Source: Cloeon dipterum (lineage: Eukaryota; Arthropoda; Insecta; Ephemeroptera; Baetidae). Taken from it: a stretch of DNA of 64,000 nucleotides. The notes beneath the pieces are model-generated. The model saw nothing but the letters and a program-made list of their open reading frames with translations, was not told the origin of the DNA and did not search any database. Position numbers and translations under genes: made by a program. Positions 13,001-22,467 of this stretch are shown in pieces. Where the stretch lies: the NCBI RefSeq assembly GCF_949628265.1, contig NC_088787.1:362501-426500 (forward strand), given 5' to 3'. Position 1 is the first letter of the stretch. Every line of letters begins with the position of its first letter.

Positions 13001-13559
13001 GGCCGCGCCGACAGCCAGGCCAATGATCCCTATCCCTGCACTCGACTCTCGTCTCTCGCAAGGCGAAAACAACTCTTCCTCTTCTTCTTCTTCTTCTTCT
13101 CTTCGTCTGTGGGAAAATTGCTAACACCGCCGCCGCGCATAATTAGCCAAACATTTGGGAAAATTCCGCTCGAGCACAATCAAAGCCGATGAAACATTTT
13201 TCGGTATTGCCAAAATTCGGCTTCTGTTTCAAAGTCAATTAGCGACGAGATGTGAGCTTCTCTTGCAACCTTGAATTCGTGGCCTGACCTTTTCCTTGAA
13301 AAATAAAACCGAAAAGCGTACGAGGCGGAAAAAATATAAAATAATTAGAGAAGATGACACACGGCGTGAATGAAAAAAGCAATTAGGAAGCGCGACCCGC
13401 ACGCAAACCTGCGGGTGTCACTGACTCTCAAGCCGCGACCAATAAATAAAAAATTATAAAATGAAATTTATCGAAATAAAAAATGGTACTCACAGGGTAG
13501 GAGTGGTAGGCCCTGAGGGAAGGGTAGGCATGGTCGCTGGCGGCCGAGGAGGACCACAT
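4007..13559 (-). CDS. Type II transmembrane serine protease, LDLa-LDLa-SRCR-trypsin (Corin/enteropeptidase-like)
   Basis: Twelve coding exons read right to left give 913 aa: 13494-13559, 8602-8743, 7990-8114, 6919-7572, 6386-6766, 5907-6045, 5681-5848, 5351-5468, 5197-5295, 5044-5148, 4368-4804, 4007-4314. A short cytoplasmic N-terminus is followed by one membrane helix (about 42-67). A long Pro/Thr/Ser-rich stem runs to about 456. Then come two LDL-receptor class A modules (about 470-542, with CDG-x2-DC and DDERTC signatures), a degenerate SRCR domain (about 559-660) and a trypsin domain. The zymogen site is R666-VVGG. The triad is H707, D757 and S861, and D855 predicts cleavage after Lys/Arg. 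Insect homologues are annotated as Corin-like, but I find no Frizzled domain, so the orthology is tentative. Intron 1 is about 4.7 kb. Confidence 0.85.
6163..6358. repeat. Repeat family E copy 1
   Basis: Terminal inverted repeats gtgtcgcggaaatttggccga and its inverse near 6335-6357 bound about 195 bp in a protease intron. On the minus strand it contains a TATAAAAATGGGCGGGGCG-like segment. A second copy is at 50278-50452. Confidence 0.75.
6825..6900. promoter_or_regulatory. Three tandem TGCGCATGCG motifs in a protease intron
   Basis: Three copies of ctgcgcatgc(g/t) occur within about 75 bp at about 6829, 6855 and 6882, between two coding exons. The palindrome resembles the NRF1/Ewg binding consensus. 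Function is not shown, because the same palindrome is abundant in the surrounding repeats. Confidence 0.4.
7625..7870. repeat. Repeat family D copy 1 (diverged)
   Basis: It has aagaattctgtgctcgcaaa at one side, an internal gacgctgattggctga with inverse agccaatcagcgccg, and a second aagaattctttgctc at about 7835. Better preserved copies are at 41445-41605, 41725-41905, 45450-45645 and 49190-49355. Confidence 0.6.
8170..8242 (-). tRNA. tRNA-Arg (anticodon UCU)
   Basis: Read on the minus strand this 73-nt segment folds as a tRNA. The acceptor arms are GTCCCTT (8242-8236) and AAGGGAT (8177-8171), with the G1:U72 pair being a wobble. The D-arm is GGCGCAGAGGATAGCGC. The anticodon stem TGGAC/TCCAG frames the loop with TCT. 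The T-arm is ATGGG-TTCGATC-CCCAT. The discriminator base is G. A T-run follows within a few bases (ggctttttg), as expected for a Pol III terminator. No intron is present. It lies in an intron of the serine protease gene, on the same strand. Confidence 0.93.
9151..9530. repeat. Repeat family B copy 3
   Basis: TTAA at 9151-9154 starts the left arm (gtgtctgagcccaccaatcg). The right arm is inverted and ends near agacggtcttt at about 9530. Two inner inverted segments surround gaactgcgcatgtgtgag. No coding capacity. Confidence 0.85.
11938..12640. repeat. Repeat family C copy 1 (composite, two TGCGCATG units)
   Basis: A head segment starting gcgcagatatggcgtctg is followed by an ACC-GTTAGATGGC block, a GATTGGCC block, then two successive units of about 110 bp each containing cacgcatgcgcagtgatga and ctgcgcatgctta. 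The same order is found at 34150-34830 and, on the opposite strand, in part at 14375-14895 and 55560-55800. Confidence 0.8.
13077..13102. repeat. CTT/TCT microsatellite
   Basis: About eight uninterrupted trinucleotide units, in the protease first intron. Confidence 0.85.
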
Positions 13560-14374
13560 GTCGCGCGCGCTGGAGGCTCAGGGCGGCTCGGGCGCCGGCA
13601 TTCGAATGAACCTGAGCTGAGCGCGCGCGCCGCACCAACCTGCCTCGCTGCTGCCTTTGGTCATCAACCTCGGCCGCAAGGTCAGCCGCCTTCCGCAGCG
13701 CGCCGACAGGTGCCGCCTCCGCCCTCCGCTCTTTAATTCCCGCACCTTTGCCTGTTAATTCCATTCATTCAAACATTTTATTTGCTGCGCTCTCAAAATA
13801 AATTAATTTTTTAATTTTTTCTTGTTTTCCCCGTACCAGAAATTAAATTTATTTTTTTATAAATTAAAATTTAGTTTTGCGGAATATCAGCTTCCTCTAC
13901 AGAATTTCGATTCAAATTAAAATTGAAAAGACCAATTTAATATTTTTTTAAACTCGCTCAGCTGGTTGCGTGCAGAAAAACGTGCATGGCAAGCTGCTCG
14001 CTTCATAATTTGACGCCTCAGCAGGTTTATAATTTTTTCTTAGAAATTCCTGAATATTTATTCCCCGAAAAAACGGAACATTTTCAGTTTTTATCTATGG
14101 AATCAAGAGCAAGTTATTCTTTTTGTAGTTTTTTGCGTCGGATTGCAGTAAAAACAAAACAAAAATGTGATACATAGATAAAACACCAAATTTGGAATTT
14201 CCCTCAATTTTCCTTGAATTTGACAGCCATGGAACACATGTATTTTGCGCAAAACAAGAAAGAAAAGGATGGGAAAGTCACTTTAATGGCCCCTGAAGCG
14301 AACGCTAAATAAACTGTGCACTGGATTTCCGAAAATTGATTTGCAAAACGCGTAAAGAAATTTCATTGGACCCA

Positions 14375-14895
14375 TTTTGAAGCTGCGCAGTTAACTTTTG
14401 CGCATCTCAAGCATGCGCAGTATAATCATATCGCTTCTAAATCTCACTGAGAAACCGAAACTCATCACTGCGCATGCGTGACCGCAATCAAAACCTTCTG
14501 CGCATTCGAAAAAGAGGCGTGCTGACCTAATAATTTCATTCCCGCGTATTTTGTAACATTTCCATTGGCCCTCTAACGGTTCATTCGCCAACTACAGGCG
14601 TTATCAGCTGTTTTTAAAAAATAACATTGGAATTTTGAAGCTGCGCAGTAAACTTGTGCGCATCTTAAGCATGCGCAGTATGTTCAGATCGCTTCCAAAT
14701 CTCACTGAGAGACCGAAACTCATCACTGTGCATGCGTCACCGCAATCAAAACCTTCTGCGCATTCGAAAAAGAGGCGTGCTGGCCTAATAATTTCATTCC
14801 CGCGCATTTTGTTACATTTCCATCAGCCTGACGTGCCATCTAACGGTCGATTCGCCAATTACCGGGCTAATCAGCTGTTACTAAAGAAATAACAT
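14375..14895. repeat. Repeat family C copy 2 (reverse orientation, two units)
   Basis: Two successive units carry gaagctgcgcagt(t/a)aactt, catgcgcagtat and cactgcgcatgcgtgac. They are followed by the gcgtgctg(a/g)cctaataatttcattcccgcg block seen in the other copies. Confidence 0.8.
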
Positions 14896-15002
14896 AAAAA
14901 ATATCCATTAAGTAAAAACAATTTATTATTTTACAGAAAAAAATAAAAAGCACAAATTTAATATTATTTATTTTTGAAAACATGTGTTCGCCTTATGCAA
15001 GG

Positions 15003-15655
15003 GAATATTTTCTTGGACCCTGGATAAACCTCCTAGCAGTCTCAGGTACATAGGGGAGTTGCGTTCGCAGCGCCACAGTTTGGACGTGCGCTATAGCCAA
15101 TTCTCCTTGTATTCCAGAATCCAGAAATCATTCAGCATCCAGCTGCAGGAGAGGCAACACTAGCACGCATCAAGCAGTCCTCTTTCTTGCCACCAAAAAC
15201 ACCACGTGCGTCAAAACTTCCTCGCTGTTCTGCTGTTTCTAACCCCTAAAGCAACGCACAGTGGTTGAAATATTAACAGGATTGGCTCTGCAACGCTCTA
15301 TTCAGGTAATTAATTGATATTGAAATTCAGGAATATTTTGTTGGACCCTGGATAAACCTCCTAGCAGTCTCAGGGATATAGAGGAGATGCGTTCGCAGCG
15401 CCACAGCTCAGAAGGTGTGCTATAGCCGATGCTCCTTGTATTCCAGAAAGCATTCCATTCAGGCGTCCGCAGCTGCAGGAGAGGCAACAATAGCACGCAT
15501 CAAGCAGCCGTCTTTCTCGCCACCAAAAACACCACGTGTCAAAAATTCCTGCGGATTTTACTCGCTTTTCGGCTGTTTCTACCCCTAAATCAACGCGTGG
15601 TGGTTGAAATAATAACAGGATTTGCTCTCTGCAACGCTCTATTCAGGTAATTAAT
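15003..15655. repeat. Tandem duplication, two units of about 327 bp
   Basis: Unit 1 begins gaatattttcttggaccctg at about 15006 and unit 2 begins gaatattttgttggaccctg at about 15331. Both continue through gataaacctcctagcagtct, ctccttgtattccagaa, gcaggagaggcaac and the closing gcaacgctctattcaggtaa. Neither frame stays open across both units. Origin is unknown. Confidence 0.85.
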
Positions 15656-17061
15656 TTTTATTGACTCTTTTAATTTAATAATCCCGATCTGTAAAACGGC
15701 TCCCTAATTCCCTATGCTCGCGGGTTAAAATCGGCAAAACCGCGCCGACAGACGCCAAACCCGGCAAATCAACGTGCGGGGGTTTGAAATCAAGTGGCCG
15801 AAGACCAGGAGGGGGTGGTCAGGGGCGGCGAGGGGTTGAATCCTACGCTGAATTGTGCAGAGAGTACGGGGAACATTCGTTTTTGATCGTGCCACCCATA
15901 GGAGCTGAGCTATGAATTTTTAAAGTTGAAAAAACACGCATCGCGACATTTAAAAATTTTTGTTCTCGGGGCCTGGCCGGGGCCCAGCGGGTCGGCGGGT
16001 GGTTTTGCTGCACCAAACGATCCGCCTCGACGATGCCGGTCTGCTTGTGGTTAGTTTTTCAAAATCGGATAATTTTTCGGGACGCGGCGTCATTTTTTCA
16101 ACAATATTTTTAAAAAAGTCAAAATTTTCAAAAAATGTGTTCATCCTCACCCGTATTTTAATTGAAAATGCCGCCTAGCCATCTTGAATAAAAATTATTT
16201 TGGGGGATTTTTTTCAAAATCGTTTGGAGGGTTTGGCTTGAGCGGTGCTGCAATGGAAAATGCGTGTTTTTGCCAAAAGCTGCAAATTCCGGCCACTGCA
16301 TCTCGCGATTGGGGAATTAAATCGAGCAAAACTCACGATAAAATTGTAAACAGTTAATCTGGCTATGCTTTAAGACCAAGTATCACCCGATTCCATTAGC
16401 GAATTTCTAGAAGATTGATTTTGAATATTGAAAAACGTGATTTTTGGACTTGGCTCATAAGATTAAAAATTGAAATAGAAAATTGGCGATTTTTTCAAAA
16501 CGCCAACTCCAAATGGAAAGACAGTGACTCCACCCAACGCTGGTGACCACCTCCCATCTGCGTAGCAATTTTCTATTTTTTCGAGCAAATTGAAAAATTA
16601 AAAATCGAGTTTTTGTGGTTTTTGAGCTGGTTGTCGAGAAAGTTCACCAGCCGAGAATGGTTTAATTTGCCGCAAAATTCGACGTTTCGAACTACCCTCG
16701 ACCACGACCACTCATTCAATAGGTAATCGTTTCGGCTTTCGTGGGCAGTAACCTGATGACCTTTTTCAGGGTACCGCGACCTGAGATTGCTCCAGAGGCT
16801 GTTTTTTATGCTTATTTTTTGCACTTTCCGGCAGTGTTGGTCGTACATAGACTTCGCCCGCCAATGATTAACTTCTAGAAAATCATCTAACCAACTTTTG
16901 GTGATTTTTAATTGCCTCGAAAAGATGTTGAAATTTTGAATTAATTATAGTTTGCACTGCCGGGAATAAATTTCTCTTCGGTTAATTAAATAAACTTTTA
17001 TAAACACTGTTTCTTCGTGACTCAAAATTTGCTAACCTCCATTCCGTGCAGGAAGATCATC

Positions 17062-19205
17062 ATGGACAACAAGGAGAAATTGCAGTTCGCCGAAAACAAG
17101 TTGCAGGCTTTGAAGCCCGTTGCTGTCAAGAGTTTGCAGCAGTTGGCCGCCGAGACAGTTCGACACAATGCTCCGCTTTACCTGTACAACAAAGAACGCA
17201 CCTTGCTTCTAACAAGCTTATGTAAGACGCTGAAATCACGTGAAAGTAAAAATTTATTAATTAATAATTTATTAAAATTCCAGCAAATGACGTGAAAAAT
17301 CTAGTGTTGGAGAGACTTATTAGAACTGAGTACGGCGGACCAAACGGCATTCCAAATACCGAATTCGTCGATTATTTTCAAGCGTTTTCCGATTTGCTTA
17401 ATTGGAAAACGACGGAAATGGACCTCGACGCACTGATGACATTTTGCCGCAAGAAGTTGCGCGCAAAATTCTATAAAAAGGTTTGTGTAAATTAAATTTA
17501 AAATTAAAGAACGCCTTTGATGACGTTTCTGAGCCCACTAATCGATTCCTGAGGATCGAATTAGGTAAAGAGGATGTTTTTCCATTAAAAAAGCCTAGCG
17601 AAACTTTATTTCCCACCAAAATAAACGAATGAACCAGCTGTGTATGGTTCTGACATAAAATTCGGTCTTTCTGCAAGTGCTCTAACCAGCTGTGACGCAT
17701 GCGCAACTCTTGCATTCATTTGTTTTGGCGGGAAAAAAGTTCGTACGTCGCGGTGCAATTTTTTAACGGAAAAAACATATTTTCTGACTATTTCGACCCT
17801 CAGGAATCGATTGTTTGGCTGAGGAACCTCGCAAAATTAGTCTTTCTTTAACCAACATCATTTTTTTGAGCAGGCTCTGTATCTCCTGGCAGAAAAATCA
17901 ACCCATCTGCAAACTCTGGAGATTACGAAAAACTGGAACGCGATCATCGGCGAGCAACACGTGCTTACGTCGGTTTGCAGGCTGCGCAACCTCCAGACCC
18001 TGACCGCGCCTGACCTCTACCTGGACCTGAGCGACGTGATGCACACGTGCAAGGAGCTCGAGTACCTTACGCACATTGAGCTCAAAGGAATAAACGTGTG
18101 CGGGGCGAACTACCAACACGTTGAAGAGTTTAAAAAGTGCCTGTCGCGTCTGGAGGTTTTCCTGTTCATGCCAGTAGCAGATTTGAGCGAGGGAATAGAC
18201 AAATTCAGGAGGCACTGCATCAAAAACCTGCCAAACGTGCAGATATTTGAATGCCGCGTGGAGAAGCAAGAACTTCCTCTCGGCTTCCTGGAAGAGGACG
18301 ATCTGCCCTTTGAAGCGTCTGCCCTGCAGCACTTGTACACCGTTCCCACCATGATGCCGTTGGACCAATTTTTCCCTGAAGTCAAGTCCCTCAAGGTCCT
18401 CTACTGGGTGGTGCCCGAGGAGAAAATCGACTCGCTGCTGAACTTTGGACACGTCGAGTGCCTCGAGTTGAACTGCAGCTACGACGTCGAAAACGTGGTG
18501 GACAAGTTTGTGGCGTCCTATGGGCGTGGGCTTCTTGAGTTGAACATTAGTGGCGGACCCTACAGCCTTTACCTCAATGAGATTGGTGAATCGTGTCCAC
18601 TGCTGAGGAAGCTGTCAATTGCCAATGTCATCATTGAAAATGAATGTGGCAGTAGGCCAGCAGTCTTCCCGACAATCACGGAATTCAGCTGGACAATTTC
18701 CAGGTAATTGATCAATTTACTCATTTTATATTGAGGCACTAATAACATTTTAAATTCTTTTAGCAACCAATCGAGATATTTCCTGTCTGGTCTTCTGCGT
18801 TCGTTGCCGAATTTGGAGCGGCTGACACTCAAGAAGACGCAAGTTGGGATCTTCGAGTTGGAAGACCTGCAAAAAGTGGCAGAACTCGTGGCTGAAGGGC
18901 GATTGGGGAAGCTCCTCGAGTCTTTCACGCTGAATTTCGGCGTTTATTCAGTTGAACTGCACGGACTGGCTATTGACACTTTGAGTGCGTTTACAGAACT
19001 GATCAAGAACTCGAGTGTTTTCCTGCCGAATTTCAGCACGGTGGAATTGAGCATCAATTTAGGAAGGGAATTCCTGCCGATGCTGCCTCGACGCGGCACT
19101 GTCCTCCACTACACTCCGCTTGTTCCTTTCTCCAAGGAAATTATGCTGCTTGGTGGCGACCAGAACTTTTTGCAATTTCTTTTTGCTTTCAGAAGTAAAG
19201 AATGA
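17062..19205 (+). CDS. Leucine-rich-repeat-like protein of unknown function
   Basis: Four exons give 542 aa: 17062-17221, 17284-17480, 17874-18703 and 18764-19205. An N-terminal helical region (about 1-120) is followed by irregular leucine-rich segments such as LRNLQTLTAPDLYL, VECLELNCSY, LLRKLSIANV and LPNLERLTLKKT. These resemble the non-canonical LRR arrays of insect F-box/LRR proteins. No signal peptide or membrane segment is seen and there is no clear F-box, so it is probably cytoplasmic or nuclear. An acceptor-like gtgcag just upstream suggests an untranslated first exon. Intron 2 is almost entirely a family B element. I do not recognise an orthologue, and it may belong to a lineage-specific family. 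Confidence 0.75.
17504..17851. repeat. Repeat family B copy 4 (in intron 2 of the LRR-like gene)
   Basis: It is bounded by TTAA at 17504-17507 and 17848-17851, with inverted arms tttctgagcccactaatcga and its inverse at about 17795-17825. Its end is 22 bp before the acceptor of exon 3. Confidence 0.85.
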
Positions 19206-19618
19206 ACTATATTCACGACTTTCATGACATTTTAGCTGTGTGATATTAATTAAACATAAAACTTATTGTTCAACAATTAAAAAAAATATTTAGTCATTTC
19301 TGTGACGGAACTATGCAAGGAAGGGTGCCGTGGACGCATCTAGGTTGTGTCGTTGTGTTCGCCCTTCCATCCCACCTGGCAAAGGTTCTCTTTCGGCCTT
19401 GTTCTCGTGAAAGGAACTACTAATAATTTTCGGGTTGTTTGTTTTAAGTAAAACTAGGAATCAATTTCCCTGAAAACATTTATTATCCAACTACTACTAG
19501 TCTATTTTTTTCCGAGGTCACAGAGCTTTATGGAAGTTGGTCAGGTTTTGGTTGCGATTTTCGCCCTTCCATCCAACCTTGCAACGGAATTCTCCCGACC
19601 TTGTCACGAACTAGAGCA
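19206..19618. other. Intergenic region between the convergent LRR-like and Yellow 1 genes
   Basis: Two segments (19350-19400 and 19535-19600) share a diverged ttcgcccttccatcc(c/a)acct(g/t)gcaa sequence, so this looks like an old local duplication. It may carry the Yellow 1 3' UTR. No coding region is seen. Confidence 0.5.
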
Positions 19619-20938
19619 TCCTAAAAAAATAACGTTACATGTTCAAGAGGGGGTTCTTTTTTATATTGGTTAAAATTTTGTATCAAATCGTTGACCAATG
19701 TAACGTATTTTATAATTTCAGTAACTAAAAACTTACATGCCGCGGCTTTGAAGGATTTTCCTCCAACTGCAGCTTTCAAAAGCCTGTATTTTGGCTTCCT
19801 ATTTTGATCAAACACTGTCACCCAAAGAGTTCCATTTTGGTCCAAGGCCAAAGTATACGGCCAAGAAAAATTCAGTCCAGTGACCTGAAATAATTCAAAG
19901 AACCCTTAATAATTCAACAAATATCCAATAGCTTTTGATATTATATTAAATCTATGTTTATTTAAAATTTGGTCTCATTACCTCGTGAAAACGCTGCTCC
20001 TGAAATGGCTGGGCAGTGATCCAAGAGGAAATGTAGTTTTCCCGATCAAAGGTGGCGTACATGGTCCCGTGGTTGTCAATCAGCATTTTGTATGGTTTTC
20101 CAGTCCACTTTCCGATTAGTTTAGGATTCGAAGTTCGAGTTCCGTTGCGGAGAGCGGCGACAGGAATTGAAAACAATTCTTTGGAGTCCATGTTGCCAAG
20201 GTAGAGCTGTTCCTCCTTAAGGGACAGGGCAGCGGACGATTCCTCGATTCCTGGTGTGTCCACTGTCCAAGATTCATTTCTTTCCAAACTAAAGACGACA
20301 ATGCGTTGTCCACCCGACCGCGAGATGTAGGCGAAGGTTCCGCTGGCCGTTTCGTCGATCACAAAGTCGTTTATCGGTTCGCTTGACGGAAACCGATGAA
20401 TGAGTTCGATTTCGTCGGTGTTTAAGTTGAAAATCATTAGTGTGGTATTGCAGTCGGGGCTTTCTAGGTTGAGCGCCCACAACCTTCCAACGGAGTCCAC
20501 TTGAAGCCCTTCTACGAACCGGATCTTGCTGCAGTTTCCTGTTCCCTGCAAAGAAAAAGGAATCGAGAACAATTTTACCCATTTATAAACCGAATAGTAT
20601 TTATTTTTGTTACTTACATTGAGATGCATGTCCCAGGAAGGGAACGGAGTGAGCTTCGGTGGTGCGGAGGACGCGCTGCCCGTCGGCAAAGACACCAGAG
20701 TGGCCGGGACGCCATTTTCTTTGTGCAGGCTAATGAAGAGTCTTGTTCCGTGCAGAGCTATGTAGAGAGGAAGCATATTTTCTGGTTTGAAGCTTCCATT
20801 TTCCAAGGCCTGTGTCCTTTTGGCCTCGGAGGGCCACTCGTAGTCCAATTCATCCCACTGGAAGACTTGATTGAAGTTGGCGCCGGTGGTCAGGGATGAA
20901 AGGCCGAGCAAGAAAATAGCCACCAAGAACGGAGCCAT
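19619..20938 (-). CDS. Yellow/MRJP-family protein, probably secreted (Yellow 1)
   Basis: Exons 20618-20938, 19982-20545 and 19737-19884 encode 344 aa. The stop TGA is completed by splicing to a last exon starting at 19620. Residues 1-19 are a signal peptide (MAPFLVAIFLLGLSSLTTG), followed by the family hallmarks: FQWDELDYEWPS near the N-terminus, FPSWDMH, a VDSVGRLWALNLE segment, and a WPYTLALDQNGTLWV repeat. Family members are secreted six-bladed propellers with roles in pigmentation, cuticle and other processes. Exon boundaries match those of the two paralogues to the right, but this gene lacks their membrane exon. Intron 1 is only 72 bp and stop-free. If the final donor at 19736 were unused, the frame would run to a stop at 19621. 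Confidence 0.82.
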
Positions 20939-20992
20939 TAGTGATGCGTTGCGCTGCTGTTTTCGACTTATCACATATAATTCGAGAGCGCC

Positions 20993-21000
20993 TTTTTATA
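20993..21000 (-). promoter_or_regulatory. TATA box of Yellow 1
   Basis: On the minus strand the sequence is TATAAAAA, 55 bp upstream of the ATG at 20938. Transcription would start near 20965, leaving a short 5' UTR without an intron. The two paralogues instead have a 5' intron. Confidence 0.65.
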
Positions 21001-22467
21001 TCAGAGAAGCAAGGCTGAGGGAAGGGCAAACGATTTCGGGTCAAACTGCGAAGATATTGTTTGCTGTTGCCAGGCAGCGATTATTGGCAAATGTGTATAA
21101 ATTCAATGCTGCTGGGGGCGAAGACAGTTATTTTTAAAATATATTTGCGGCTTTAATTCATAAAACGCCAAACTGCCGCAAATATTCTTGCTGCTGTTGT
21201 CACGCGAGTGTTTTTTTTTAAATTAAAACCATATTTCCCATCAATTTAATGAAGCTCAAATAAAATTATTGCAAAATCGAATTCTGGTGGTTTATGTCTC
21301 TTTATAATTAATTCTCGCCAGTCACAATGTTCGTACGTGTGAGCTGTAGATTATTTTTCTGCAAGAGAATTGCGCGTCACAAGAGGTCGGAAAGGTTACT
21401 GTCAATCTTTGATCTTGGCCTCTCTCCATCTCTAACAGCGAAAAACAATCCTCTTGAGCAAATTTTTCTCAAACTTACTATTTTCGCACAAAATTTGTCT
21501 GAAAATTTCAACTGGACGTTAGAGAACCTTTATGTTTTTTGGGGAAACATCAAAATACCCAAAATTAAGATTATTTATTCGAGAATCGAATCTGAAAAAA
21601 ATTATTATTTTATTTTAATAATTTCTGAGATTTTCAAAGGCTATCCGAGACTACGCGTAACACAAAGAAAATTTTTATTGATATGAAATCACAAATTCAT
21701 TGCTTACTACGTGAGGAAAATTTCAAATGAAAACGGAATTAAAATGCTTCGGAAAATTTGGTTGCTTTCAGATGACGCAGGAGCCGGGAAGTTGATCACC
21801 TGCATACCTTCCCTTTCAGCAAACAACCAGGGTTTCAACTGCACCAAGGCTTTAAATTTCGCCTTGGAACGGTGGGTCGATCATAAAAATATTTTGCCAC
21901 TCACAATCAATCGCTTCAAATAAAACTAAAAAAATTACAAAGCAATTTCCGATGAAGATTTGATTAAATTTTTATTGGTAAGCTCAACACACTAAATTAA
22001 AATCAAACTCTGTTAATAGTATTTATGCACACATTGATTCCGAATATATATTAATACTGCATGTATAAATTATTGTTTATTGCTCATTTTAATTACGAAC
22101 CTGCATAAATTTTTAAGTCTAATGAACAATGGCAAGAAATGAAAAGCAGGATCTGCATTAACGCCCGAAACAAAATATTGATTCGTCGACGTCACGTGCG
22201 TAAATTAATAAATTAACACTCGCAAACACTTGTGAAATTGCAACACAGGAACTTCTCGCACAAGGAAGGGAATTTCGATGCGTCACATCAGTCCTTTAAA
22301 CTTGGTGGCAGGTCGTCTCAGGGCTTGCATACCCTGTAAGAAAGGGCCCTTCGGCCAAAAGCGGTTCTCGCCCGGGGCGGCTTCCCCGTTGGGAATTGTA
22401 GAATACAAATATGTAATTACTAATTAGGGGAATATATAATGTTTAATAAAGCTAGTGGTTGGGCTTG
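21001..22467. other. Intergenic region between Yellow 1 and Yellow 2
   Basis: It is AT-rich and no gene is seen. From about 21895 to 22030 it resembles 29178-29300, which lies downstream of Yellow 3, so the tandem duplication includes 3' flanking DNA. A GC-richer segment at 22260-22400 is absent from the Yellow 3 side. Confidence 0.5.

Larger units (their letters stand above)
8744..13493. other. First intron of the protease gene, repeat-filled
   Basis: About 4.75 kb lies between the exon with the start codon and the membrane-helix exon. It contains a family B copy (9151-9530), the large composite family C copy (11938-12640) and a CTT microsatellite (about 13077-13101). Open frames here are short, lack homology that I recognise and do not continue through splice sites. 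It may hold regulatory DNA, which I cannot resolve by eye. Confidence 0.6.
13560..17061. other. Intergenic region between divergent protease and LRR-like genes
   Basis: The first 150 bp (to about 13730) are GC-rich and probably contain the protease 5' UTR and promoter. I see no clear TATA box. The remainder is AT-rich with a reverse-oriented family C copy (14375-14895), a tandem duplication (15003-15655) and unassigned DNA from 15660 to 17000. The LRR-like gene probably has a 5' UTR exon in here, because its start codon lies 10 bases after an acceptor-like gtgcag. Confidence 0.55.

Noticed and set aside
21327-21923. Plus-strand frames between Yellow 1 and Yellow 2
   Set aside because: AT-rich, codon use unlike real exons here, no conserved motif; the right part aligns with non-coding flank of Yellow 3.
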